From an uncultured Fimbriimonadales bacterium (GTDB lineage: Bacteria; Armatimonadota; Fimbriimonadia; Fimbriimonadales; GBS-DC): a stretch of DNA of 52,315 nt. The DNA lies in NCBI GenBank assembly GCA_937992175.1, contig CALKLF010000007.1, positions 1 through 52,315 on the forward strand, in the 5' to 3' direction. Below, in pieces: positions 15,630 through 22,938 of this stretch. How positions within the stretch are numbered: the stretch's first letter is position 1; each line of letters begins with the position of its first letter. Position numbers and translations under genes: made by a program. The notes beneath the pieces are model-generated. The model was not told the DNA's origin. It saw only the letters and a list, made by a program, of their open reading frames with translations, and searched no databases.

Positions 15630-16223
15630 TTGACGCGCGACCTGCTCATACGGATGGAGAACGATGTGGTGCGGGCGTTGACGCGAGCGTTGGAACTCGC
15701 ACACCCCCACATGGAAGGGCACAGCGAGCGCGTGGCGTCTTACGCCGTCGCGATGGGCTGCGAACTGGGGCTAAGTAAGGCGGCCCTGCGCGGACTGCGA
15801 CTGGCGGCGGCGCTGCACGACATCGGGATGCTGGGATTGCCGAACGAATTGCTAACCGTCGCCCCGCTGACCCATGAACAGCGCCGTCAGATTCAGGAGC
15901 ATCCCCGCCTCAGCGTGCAACTGGTCAGCCGAATTCACCGTTTTCGCGAACTTGCGCTCTGGATTGAGTGCCACCACGAGCGATGGGACGGGTCGGGCTA
16001 CCCCTACGGCTGGCGCGGCGAGCAGATCCCGCTGCCCGCGCGGATTCTGGCGGTCGCCGAAGCGTTCGATGGCATGCGTACTGAAACGCCCTACCGCCCC
16101 GCGCTCTCGGAGGCGCAGGCAATCGCGGAGATTCAGCGCGGCGCGGGCGTTTTGTACGACTCACGCGTCGTGCAGGCGTTTCTGAAAGTGCAGCCCGTGC
16201 TGCAGCCTGTGGGGCGGGAGTGA
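15630..16223 (+). CDS. HD-GYP domain protein, probable c-di-GMP phosphodiesterase
   Basis: A 197-residue protein that is almost entirely an HD-GYP domain. Metal and catalytic motifs are present: HSERVASYA, the HD pair in LHDIGMLGLP, and the GYP segment HHERWDGSGYPYG followed by IPLPARILAVAEAFDGM. HD-GYP enzymes hydrolyse c-di-GMP to GMP. No receiver or PAS domain is attached, so control must come from expression or a partner. The TTG start at 15630 was chosen because GGGAGG lies five bases upstream; an ATG at 15654 is the alternative. It lies 0.8 kb after the diguanylate cyclase on the same strand, a natural opposing pair. Confidence 0.9.
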   Translation: MTRDLLIRMENDVVRALTRALELAHPHMEGHSERVASYAVAMGCELGLSKAALRGLRLAAALHDIGMLGLPNELLTVAPLTHEQRRQIQEHPRLSVQLVSRIHRFRELALWIECHHERWDGSGYPYGWRGEQIPLPARILAVAEAFDGMRTETPYRPALSEAQAIAEIQRGAGVLYDSRVVQAFLKVQPVLQPVGRE

Positions 16224-16232
16224 GCGACGCCG

Positions 16233-17165
16233 ATGATTACTCTCTCGAACGGCGAGCAGGTGGAGTTTTTGACGGGCAGCGGCGCGCTGGGCTTCGACGG
16301 GCGCGGCTGGTGGTGGGAATACCCCCTGCGCTGGCTCGGCGTTCTAAACCCCCACGAGTTCACGATTGTCGTCAAAACGCTCACGCTGCGCCCGCGCAAG
16401 GGCAACTTACGCTGGTACGCCCCGTGGCGCTGTGTGCGGTTGATTCCTGGCGGAACTGTGAACGCCGTCGGACTGACGAACCCCGGAATCGACTGGTGGA
16501 TACGCGTCTGCTACCCTCGCTTGCGGCGGATGGGGCTACAGACAGTGGTCTCAGTCTACCCTGAAAGCGTGGACGAGGCGCGTGCCTTCGCCGAGAAACT
16601 GCGCCCCCTGCAAATCGCCGCTACCGAACTCAACGCCTCGTGCCCGAATGTGACACACTGCGAGGCGGACACGGTGAACCATGTGCATGCGATTGCCTGC
16701 GCTCTGCGCGAGGCGGGGCATCCGCTGATTGTCAAGGTCGGCTATGACCAGCCCTATGTGGCGATTGCACAGGCGCTGGAAGGCACGGCGGACGCGATTC
16801 ACGCGATTAACGCCGTGCCGTGGCGGCTGGTGTTCGGGGAAACACCCTCTCCACTGGCGCGATTGGGCGGGGGCGGGGTCTCAGGCGAGCCGATACGCCC
16901 CTTCGTGCGCGAGGCGGTGCAACACCTGCGCGACGCCACGCGCCTGCCGATTATCGCAGGCGGCGGAATCTACACTTTAAACGACCTTCAGGAACTCTGG
17001 GAACTCGGCGCACGTGCGTTCAGCATCGGTACGCTGTTCCTGCGCGCCCCATGGGAACCGAATCGCCTCGTGCGCGCGTGGCGGGCGCAACGGTCAGGCG
17101 AGCCTGCGTTCGCCCTACTCGCAAAGAATGATTCCGAAAGAGATTCCTCGCTTCGCTCGGAATGA
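16233..17165 (+). CDS. Dihydroorotate dehydrogenase-like flavoprotein
   Basis: A 310-residue TIM-barrel protein related to class 1 dihydroorotate dehydrogenases. Seen: GTVNAVGLTNPGIDWW, VVSVYPESVDEA, the active-site loop TELNASCPNV with a cysteine in the class-typical place, PLIVKVGYDQ and the FMN-phosphate site IIAGGGIYTLNDLQELWELGARAFSIGT. It may make orotate or act on a related substrate; the N-terminal 50 residues are unlike typical PyrD. Odd: the last ~13 residues and the TGA stop are encoded by a family A palindrome (17140-17219), so the natural C-terminus has been replaced or extended by a repeat. The gene starts 9 nt after the HD-GYP stop. Confidence 0.8.
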   Translation: MITLSNGEQVEFLTGSGALGFDGRGWWWEYPLRWLGVLNPHEFTIVVKTLTLRPRKGNLRWYAPWRCVRLIPGGTVNAVGLTNPGIDWWIRVCYPRLRRMGLQTVVSVYPESVDEARAFAEKLRPLQIAATELNASCPNVTHCEADTVNHVHAIACALREAGHPLIVKVGYDQPYVAIAQALEGTADAIHAINAVPWRLVFGETPSPLARLGGGGVSGEPIRPFVREAVQHLRDATRLPIIAGGGIYTLNDLQELWELGARAFSIGTLFLRAPWEPNRLVRAWRAQRSGEPAFALLAKNDSERDSSLRSE

Positions 17166-17219
17166 CAGGGGTTATCTTAGTCAGTTAAACTTGTCATTCC
17201 GAGCGAAGCGAGGAATCTC
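17121..17219. repeat. Palindromic repeat, family A copy 3
   Basis: A perfect 28-bp inverted repeat (17140-17167 with 17192-17219) with the family core CGGAATGACA. The left flank (17121-17147) matches the right flank of copy 1. The left arm overlaps the 3' end of the DHODH-like gene and supplies its stop codon. Confidence 0.85.
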
Positions 17220-17306
17220 CTCCATCTCCCTCGTTGTTTCGGTAGCATTTTTCTGGAGAAGGACTGTTGCCCGCCGAAACGAGTTCGGCAGGAAAGCAGT
17301 CTAATG

Positions 17307-17314
17307 GGTAGAAT
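17307..17314 (+). promoter_or_regulatory. Possible promoter of the lipoprotein-lpx operon
   Basis: GGTAGAAT, with a GGAGG site (17331-17335) and ATG at 17348 downstream. It follows about 90 nt of unassigned sequence after repeat copy 3. Confidence 0.45.
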
Positions 17315-17347
17315 TACATCAGCAACCAGAGGAGGCGTTTTCAGCGA

Positions 17348-17926
17348 ATGAGACGATTATCGATAGCACTGGGACTGACGGCGCTTGCTGTGCTGCTGCA
17401 TGGATGCGGCGGGAACGGCGGGGGCGGCGGCGCGGGCATCGTGGCGACCGAGCGCGTCGCGTTCGTGCGCGTGGTTGACCCGACTACGGGTAACCCTGTT
17501 TCGGGCGCGGAGATTTACTTTATGACCGACACGGGTTCCATCGCCTTTGCACGGGTGGTGCCCTCTTCGACGGGCAACCCCGCGGAGATCTCGCTCACTG
17601 TAGCGCGCGCCATCAAGAGCGACGCGCGGGTGGGCGATTTCATCCTGCGGAATGTGGGCGATAACCTGTTCTTCCGAGGGATATGGGTCAAGCGTCCCGC
17701 GGGCTATACTGCCATCTTGCGCCACACAGACCCGCAGAATCTCAAGCGCGTCATTCAAACGCCTGATAGCGCGACGACTGTGGCGGCGTGTCTGGTCGCT
17801 TCCAATCAGGCGGGCGTGGTGAAAACAGTGTTCGGCGGTCCGAAGCTGATCGATTTCGGCGTGATCGAAATCTTCCCGAACAATCCGCAAACTCCGCCGC
17901 CGCCCGTGGACGATGTCTGCCCCTGA
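17348..17926 (+). CDS. Small lipoprotein, unknown function
   Basis: A 192-residue secreted protein with a lipobox-type signal (LLHGC, cysteine near residue 20) followed by a Gly-rich spacer. The mature part has the look of a beta-sandwich carrying a carboxypeptidase-regulatory or Ig-like segment (VDPTTGNPVSGAEIYFMTD), and ends in a Pro-rich tail. No enzyme motif is seen. It is the first gene of the run leading into LptC/A and lpxC, so an envelope role is plausible but only by association. The ribosome site GGAGG lies 12 nt before the ATG. Confidence 0.75.
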   Translation: MRRLSIALGLTALAVLLHGCGGNGGGGGAGIVATERVAFVRVVDPTTGNPVSGAEIYFMTDTGSIAFARVVPSSTGNPAEISLTVARAIKSDARVGDFILRNVGDNLFFRGIWVKRPAGYTAILRHTDPQNLKRVIQTPDSATTVAACLVASNQAGVVKTVFGGPKLIDFGVIEIFPNNPQTPPPPVDDVCP

Positions 17927-17954
17927 GCGCGTGATGATTCGGAGGGCGCACCGC

Positions 17955-19217
17955 ATGCGCCCTCTGCTTCAGTTTAGCCTTCTCATCCTCACTGTGCTGA
18001 CGTTGCTTTGGGGCGTGGAACTCCTGCGCCGACAGGATCCCTTCCTGCGCACGCTTTCCAGCGTACCCCACGAGCTTCAGAACCTGGAACTGTACCTCGA
18101 ACGCCCGACGCTTACCCTACGCGGCGGCGAGCGCATCCTGGCGACTTTGCAGTTCGATGCCCTCGAGATTGAGCGCAATCGCGTTCACTGGCGGGCAAAA
18201 AATCTGCGTCAGGCGACGATTTTCGACGGACAGGGCAAGCCTATCGGAGCAGCCCGCGCCGACGAGCTGCTCTACAACTACCCTGCCCGACGCTTGCACA
18301 TCGCGGGCGACCCGACATTGACTATCCGCCGCCATCCGCTCGGTGATACGCCCCTGACCGTGCAGACCGCGTGGCTCAACTGGGATTTGCGGAAACAGCA
18401 GATTGTAGCGGAACGCCCAACGCGCCTGCGCTGGTCAGACGGGCAGGGCGAGATTCAGACCCTGCGCTGGGATACAGCCTCGGGTGCCATCGAACTGGAG
18501 CGCGGCGCGTTCCGCGTGAGCGCGTCCCTGCTGCAGGATCCGACCCCGACGAAGCGCGAGGTCGATATCCATTGGGACAGTGCGACCCTGCGCAGCAATC
18601 ATTCCGAAGTCAAAGGATTGCACCTGAAGGACGGTGACACGTTTATGACAGCTGAACGCGCCGATGTATACGACCGCAAACGCTACGCGCTCGCGAGCGG
18701 TAAGCTCCGCCTCGAAGACCCCCGAATCGATCTGGAGGGCGCGAAACTGGAAATCTGGTACGGCGAGAAGCAGAAGCGCGCCCTGTTGCAGAACGGCGTG
18801 CGTATGCGCATCAAGCCGCGCGAAACCCAACCCCCGCCCGAAGGCGAGGCAGAAAGCGAAGTGGAGCAGGCGAAACGCTACCCTGTCGATGCTACCTGCA
18901 ACGAGATTGAATACTTCTACCGCCGCAAAGTCGCCTACCTGCGGGGCAACATCAAGGCGGTTCAGCAGCTGCCCGAGGGACGCACGCGTACCCTGCTCGC
19001 CGACGAAGCCGAGTATGACCAAAAAGCCGAACGGCTGATCCTGAAAGGCAAAGTGATCCTGGAAGAACCCGACCGCATGCGCATCGAAACCGCGCTGGCG
19101 ATTGTGTCGCTCAAGGAGGGTGAGGAGACGGTAGAGCTGTCGCAGGGCGCAAGCGGGGTATTCTACTACACCGAGGAGGACGAGGAGGAGGCGTCCCCGC
19201 CAAATGGAAACCGTTAG
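17955..19217 (+). CDS. LPS export protein, LptC/LptA-like
   Basis: A 420-residue bitopic protein. Residues 4-22 form a transmembrane anchor as in LptC; the rest is an extended beta-rich periplasmic region. The middle recalls LptC (LLYNYPARRLHIAGDPTLTI) and the C-terminal part LptA/OstA: EIEYFYRRKVAYLRGNI, then LLADEAEYDQKAERLILKG and a last strand. It could serve as both inner-membrane anchor and periplasmic bridge for lipopolysaccharide. The start at 17955 is supported by GGAGGG eight bases upstream; two longer starts lack this. The 3' end overlaps lpxC by 14 nt, which fits a role in lipid A-linked glycolipid export. The acidic C-terminus (EEDEEEA) is unusual. Confidence 0.75.
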   Translation: MRPLLQFSLLILTVLTLLWGVELLRRQDPFLRTLSSVPHELQNLELYLERPTLTLRGGERILATLQFDALEIERNRVHWRAKNLRQATIFDGQGKPIGAARADELLYNYPARRLHIAGDPTLTIRRHPLGDTPLTVQTAWLNWDLRKQQIVAERPTRLRWSDGQGEIQTLRWDTASGAIELERGAFRVSASLLQDPTPTKREVDIHWDSATLRSNHSEVKGLHLKDGDTFMTAERADVYDRKRYALASGKLRLEDPRIDLEGAKLEIWYGEKQKRALLQNGVRMRIKPRETQPPPEGEAESEVEQAKRYPVDATCNEIEYFYRRKVAYLRGNIKAVQQLPEGRTRTLLADEAEYDQKAERLILKGKVILEEPDRMRIETALAIVSLKEGEETVELSQGASGVFYYTEEDEEEASPPNGNR

Positions 19218-20157
19218 CACGGTGCGCGAAACGCTCTACTTTGAGGGCTTGGGCTTGCACACGGGGGAACGATGTAAAGTGGTGCTGCATCCAATTGACC
19301 CTCACCCCCCTGCCCCCTCTCCCACGGCGTGGGAAAGGGGGAGTAGATCCCCCCTCTCCCACGGCGTGGGAAAGGGGGGCAAGGAGGATGAGGGTTTATT
19401 CGCATGCATACTCCTTCGCAAAGGCGCTCACACCCTCCCCGCTCGCTGGGATTATGTGGTGGACACGACGCGCGCCACGGTGCTGGGCGACGGCGAGGTC
19501 AAAATCTGCACAGTCGAGCATTTAATGGCGGCGCTCTGGATGACGGGCATAACCCACTGCGTAATTGAGGTGTTGCAGGGTAACGAAATTCCGATTCTGG
19601 ACGGGAGCGCGCTGGAGTTCGTGAAAGCAATTTGCCCTCACCCCCCTGCCCTCCTCTCCCACACTGTGGGAGAGGGGGGATCTACTCCTCCTCTCCCACG
19701 CCAAGGGAGAAGGGCTGGGGGTGAGGGTCTCTTTCAGGTTCGCCACGCCGACCGCTACCTCGCCCTCTCGCTCTCGGGCGACACGCTGTTTGGCTACATC
19801 CAGTTTCCTGAACCGCTCGGCGTGCAGGCGGGTGCGTTCCCCATCGAGAGTGCGCTTACGGAAATCGCCCCTGCGCGTACTTTCGGCTTCCTGCGCGAGG
19901 TGGAGGCTTTGCGAGCGCAGGGACTCGCGCTTGGCGGCGCGCTGGAGAACGCCCTCGTAATCGACGAAACTGGGTATCATAATCCCGCGCGTTTCGAGGA
20001 CGAACCGCTGCGCCATAAACTGCTCGACGCGCTGGGCGATTTGTATCTCAGTGGCGTGTACCTGAGACGCTTCACCTTGGTCGCCGTCAAACCCGGACAC
20101 GCCCTGAATGTGCAACTGGCGCGCGCACTGGCGCAGCGATTCCACGCGGAGGACTAA
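19204..20157 (+). CDS. lpxC: UDP-3-O-acyl-GlcNAc deacetylase LpxC, carrying two repeat-encoded inserts
   Basis: Zinc deacetylase for the committed step of lipid A synthesis, 317 residues. Zinc ligands and catalytic residues are intact: His in TVEHLMAAL (about 106), His and Asp in [12 protein letters not shown] (about 271 and 275), and the general acid His in GHALN (about 299). Also present are LDGSALEFV and [12 protein letters not shown]. Two segments are not LpxC: residues about 32-64 and 145-175 are Pro/Arg/Gly/Glu-rich and are encoded by palindromic repeats (19298-19395 and 19635-19727). Both keep the frame and fall where loops are expected, the first before [10 protein letters not shown] and the second between the two halves. 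Start overlaps LptC/A; fabZ follows after 2 nt. Confidence 0.95.
   Translation: METVSTVRETLYFEGLGLHTGERCKVVLHPIDPHPPAPSPTAWERGSRSPLSHGVGKGGKEDEGLFACILLRKGAHTLPARWDYVVDTTRATVLGDGEVKICTVEHLMAALWMTGITHCVIEVLQGNEIPILDGSALEFVKAICPHPPALLSHTVGEGGSTPPLPRQGRRAGGEGLFQVRHADRYLALSLSGDTLFGYIQFPEPLGVQAGAFPIESALTEIAPARTFGFLREVEALRAQGLALGGALENALVIDETGYHNPARFEDEPLRHKLLDALGDLYLSGVYLRRFTLVAVKPGHALNVQLARALAQRFHAED
19298..19395. repeat. In-frame palindromic repeat, family B copy 1 (in lpxC)
   Basis: The element begins ACCCTCACC and ends TGAGGGT as terminal inverted repeats. It holds two copies of a CCCCTCTCCCACGGCGTGGG-type palindrome, each followed by an A/G-rich arm. It is translated as part of LpxC without a stop. 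Confidence 0.9.
19635..19727. repeat. In-frame palindromic repeat, family B copy 2 (in lpxC)
   Basis: A 93-nt element beginning CCCTCACCCCC and ending GGGGGTGAGGG, with an inner CTCTCCCACA/TGTGGGAGAG palindrome. It is exactly 31 codons long, so the lpxC frame is kept. Confidence 0.9.
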
Positions 20158-20159
20158 GG

Positions 20160-20657
20160 ATGGCGGAGTTCAGTCTGGACATCGAGCAGATACGGCAGAT
20201 CATTCCCCACCGTTATCCGTTCCTGCTGGTGGATCGGATACTGGAGCTGGAGCCGGGCAAGCGTGCCGTCGGGCTGAAGAATGTCACCATCAATGAGAGC
20301 TTCTTTCAGGGGCACTTCCCGGTGAAAGCGATTATGCCGGGCGTGCTGATTCTGGAGGCGATGGCGCAGGTCGGCGGCGTGATGGTGATGCTGCAGCCCC
20401 ATTTACGGGATCGCGTCGCGCTGCTGGGCGGCATCGACAACGCCCGCTTCCGACGCCCTGTGGTACCGGGCGATACGCTCCTCATGGAAGTAGAGATGCT
20501 CTGGATGCGCCGCGAGGTGGGGCGCGTGAAGGCGGTCGCCCGCGTGAACGGCGAGATTGCCGCCGAAGCGGAGATTACCTTCGCCCTGCCCGAACCCGAC
20601 CGATTCCTCAGCCCGCCGCCTGACCAGCTGCTCCAGAGGCATAACAATAACTCCTGA
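20160..20657 (+). CDS. fabZ: 3-hydroxyacyl-ACP dehydratase FabZ
   Basis: A 165-residue hot-dog fold enzyme of fatty acid elongation. The active-site His is in [12 protein letters not shown] and the Glu in [11 protein letters not shown]; the conserved ESFFQGHFP segment is also present. Located between lpxC and lpxA, where it competes for the hydroxyacyl-ACP pool used by LpxA. Here it is a separate gene, not the LpxC-FabZ fusion seen in some phyla. The ATG lies 2 nt after the lpxC stop, with its ribosome site inside lpxC. The tail after residue 145 is Pro/Gln/Asn-rich and slightly longer than usual. Confidence 0.97.
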   Translation: MAEFSLDIEQIRQIIPHRYPFLLVDRILELEPGKRAVGLKNVTINESFFQGHFPVKAIMPGVLILEAMAQVGGVMVMLQPHLRDRVALLGGIDNARFRRPVVPGDTLLMEVEMLWMRREVGRVKAVARVNGEIAAEAEITFALPEPDRFLSPPPDQLLQRHNNNS

Positions 20658-20668
20658 GGCGAGACGCT

Positions 20669-21469
20669 ATGACCACTGTTCACCCAACCGCTGTGGTGCA
20701 TCCCACTGCTGAACTGGACGATGATGTGGAGGTCGGGCCCTACTGCATCATCGGCGCGAATACGAGAATTGGTGCGGGCACAATCCTCGGCGCGCATGTG
20801 ATTATCGAGGAGAACACCCATATTGGGCGCAATAACATCATCTATCACGGCGCAGTGCTGGGCGCGCCGCCGCAAGACCGCAAGTTCAAGCACGAATGGA
20901 GCTACCTCAAAATCGGCGACAACAACTGGATTCGCGAATATGTGACCATCCATCGCGCCAGTGGCGAGGAGCAGGCGACCATCGTGGGCAATAACAACTT
21001 CCTGATGGCATATGTGCATATCGGGCACAACTGCACGGTCGGCGACGGCGTGGTGATGGCGAACTCGGTTGGTGTGAGCGGGCACTGCGTGATTGGCGAC
21101 GGCGCGAATCTGGGGGGCATGGCGGGCATTCATCAGTTCACGCGCATCGGGAAACTCGCGATGGTTGGTGGGATGTCGCGTATCGTACGGGATGTGCCCC
21201 CGTTTATGATAGTGGAGGGCAGCCCTGCCGAAGTGCGCGGCGTGAATGTCGTCGGCTTGCGCCGTGCAGGCGTGCCCGAAGCCTCGCGCAACGCCCTGCG
21301 CAAAGCCTGCCGATGGATGTTCTTCTCTGAAATGAACCTGAGCCAAGCCATCGAGAAAATCCGAGCGGAGGTGGAGATGACAGCGGAGCTGGAATACTTG
21401 CTGGAGTTTATGGAGCAGATTCGACATGGGCGAAACGGGCGCGCTCTGGATCAGCCCGCGCGCAAATGA
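20669..21469 (+). CDS. lpxA: UDP-GlcNAc acyltransferase LpxA
   Basis: A 266-residue left-handed beta-helix acyltransferase, first step of lipid A synthesis. Hexapeptide repeats run from about residue 8 to 185 (for example VEVGPYCIIGANTRIG, GAHVIIEENTHIG). The catalytic His lies in MAYVHIGHNCTVGD (about 120), and the family segment SGHCVIGDGANLGGMAGIHQFTRIG follows. The C-terminal helical bundle (190-260) includes the family-typical FFSEMNLSQAIEKI. It overlaps lpxB by an ATGA, so the two are coupled. No lpxI or lpxH lies between lpxA and lpxB, and no lpxD is in the window. Confidence 0.97.
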   Translation: MTTVHPTAVVHPTAELDDDVEVGPYCIIGANTRIGAGTILGAHVIIEENTHIGRNNIIYHGAVLGAPPQDRKFKHEWSYLKIGDNNWIREYVTIHRASGEEQATIVGNNNFLMAYVHIGHNCTVGDGVVMANSVGVSGHCVIGDGANLGGMAGIHQFTRIGKLAMVGGMSRIVRDVPPFMIVEGSPAEVRGVNVVGLRRAGVPEASRNALRKACRWMFFSEMNLSQAIEKIRAEVEMTAELEYLLEFMEQIRHGRNGRALDQPARK

Positions 21470-22620
21470 AACGCTCAGTGGTCATACTGACGGGCGAGGC
21501 GTCGGGCGACCTTTACGGGGCGGATTTGGCGCAGAATCTCAGAGCCTGCCTGCCCGATATCGGAATTCACGGCGTGGGCGGCGCGCGAATGGCTGCGGCG
21601 GGCGTGCACCTGATTGCCGACAGTCGCAACTGGGGCGCGATTGGCATCGTCGAATCCCTTAAAGTCGCCCCAAAAGTCGCACTTGTCTTCCAACGTGTGA
21701 AGCGGTTTCTAAGCGCGACGCGCCCCGATTTAATCGTGCCTATCGACTTCGGCGCATTTAACGCGCCGCTCTGCCGCTGGGCAAAGGCGCAGGGGATGCG
21801 TGTAGTGTATTACATCCCTCCTGGCAGTTGGCGGCGCGAGCGTCAGGGAGCCGACCTGCCACAGTGCGCGGAGCAAATCCTGACCCCCTTCTCGTGGTCG
21901 GCTTCTCTGCTGCAAGCGATGGGCGCGCAGGCGCAGTGGGTTCCGCACCCGCTGCTCCGCCTTGCCCAGCCGTCCGAAACAAAGGAAGCGTTCTGCGAGC
22001 GACTGGGGTTAGACCCCTTTCGCCCGATTGTTGCGCTGCTGCCCGGCAGCCGTCGGCACGAGGTGAACGCGCTGACCCCCCTGTACGCCCGCGTCGCCGA
22101 CAGCGTGTACACACTCGTGCCCGAGGCGCAGTTTGTCATCTCCGTCGCGCCCCACTTTAACCCTGACTGGATCCATACGCTCTGGTCGGACGGCTCGCGC
22201 CAGTGGGTTCCCACCGAGACGCGCTCGGTGTGGGATTTGCTTGCGCATGCGGTCGCGGCGGTCATCTGTTCGGGCACGGCGACGCTGGAAGCCGCGCTGC
22301 TCCGAACGCCAATGCTGATTGTTTATCGGGGCAACTGGCTGATGAATCTGGAGTACAAGCTGCGCCGTCGGCGACTGCAGCTGCGCTGGATTGGGCTGCC
22401 GAACCTGATTCTGCAACGCGATGTGTGTCCAGAGTTCATTCAGGAGACGGCATCGCCCGAAACGCTTACGCGCGCGCTCATCCCTTTGCTGCGCGACGAA
22501 TCGGCAAGACAGGCGCAACTCCAGGCGTTCACAGAGATTCGTGAAGCGCTGGGCGAGGGGCGCAATCTACAGGAAGCGCACGAGTGGATTGTCGAAGCGT
22601 TGGGCGGCGACGCCCCTTAG
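21466..22620 (+). CDS. lpxB: Lipid-A-disaccharide synthase LpxB
   Basis: A 384-residue GT19 glycosyltransferase that joins UDP-2,3-diacyl-GlcN and lipid X. Motifs in order: TGEASGDLYGADLAQNL at the N-terminus, GVGGARMAAAG, PIDFGAFNAPL, YYIPPGSWRRER (in place of the usual YVSPQVWAW-type segment), FVPHPLL-like PHPLLRLAQP, LLPGSRRHEV and CSGTATLEAALLRTPMLIVYR. Length is standard. The gene closes the lipid A run; secDF follows about 320 nt later with its own promoter. Start ATG overlaps the lpxA stop. Confidence 0.95.
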   Translation: MKRSVVILTGEASGDLYGADLAQNLRACLPDIGIHGVGGARMAAAGVHLIADSRNWGAIGIVESLKVAPKVALVFQRVKRFLSATRPDLIVPIDFGAFNAPLCRWAKAQGMRVVYYIPPGSWRRERQGADLPQCAEQILTPFSWSASLLQAMGAQAQWVPHPLLRLAQPSETKEAFCERLGLDPFRPIVALLPGSRRHEVNALTPLYARVADSVYTLVPEAQFVISVAPHFNPDWIHTLWSDGSRQWVPTETRSVWDLLAHAVAAVICSGTATLEAALLRTPMLIVYRGNWLMNLEYKLRRRRLQLRWIGLPNLILQRDVCPEFIQETASPETLTRALIPLLRDESARQAQLQAFTEIREALGEGRNLQEAHEWIVEALGGDAP

Positions 22621-22665
22621 TGAAGTTGAACTCAGGCGTTGTAACCTTATCGGGAGCAAGGGAGA

Positions 22666-22908
22666 GTGAGGTTGGAAAAAAATGGCGGCGCACCCGGTGA
22701 ACGCGTGGAGCAAGGGCTATATACGCCTGCTGTGATTGTAGTCTATCAGTTGACCCCGATAGGCAAAGCGGTTTTAGATTTAGAACTGGTTCTGGACGCG
22801 AGTTTACCTGAGGAACTGGAAATGCGATTAATACGGTTGCCTGCAGAGTTAACCTGCGGAAGCGCTTCTGCAACGGCTTACTCGCATGCCCTTCATCAAC
22901 AGGTATAA
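22666..22908 (+). CDS. Doubtful small ORF
   Basis: An 80-codon frame with a GTG start, in the 318-nt gap between lpxB and secDF. No family is recognised. The reading overlaps the secDF promoter at its 3' end and has only a weak GGGAG-like sequence very close to the start. The gap otherwise shows no RNA gene or clear terminator. It may be a real short hypothetical gene or simply an open stretch in leader DNA. Confidence 0.25.
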   Translation: MRLEKNGGAPGERVEQGLYTPAVIVVYQLTPIGKAVLDLELVLDASLPEELEMRLIRLPAELTCGSASATAYSHALHQQV

Positions 22909-22909
22909 T
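22902..22909 (+). promoter_or_regulatory. Promoter of secDF
   Basis: GGTATAAT, followed by AGGAGG (22924-22929) and a TTG start at 22939. Confidence 0.6.
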
Positions 22910-22938
22910 ACCCCCAAGCATGCAGGAGGAGAGACGCC

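Noticed and set aside
19204-20157. lpxC as a pseudogene because of foreign inserts
   Set aside because: The frame is open throughout and all zinc and catalytic residues are present.
20306-21427. A 373-codon open frame on the minus strand opposite fabZ and lpxA
   Set aside because: It is the antisense shadow of two well-defined lpx genes in GC-rich DNA; its residue content (His, Ala, Arg, Val) has no family character.
22621-22938. RNA gene in the lpxB-secDF gap
   Set aside because: No tRNA cloverleaf, riboswitch core or strong terminator could be seen; only a doubtful 80-codon frame and the secDF promoter.
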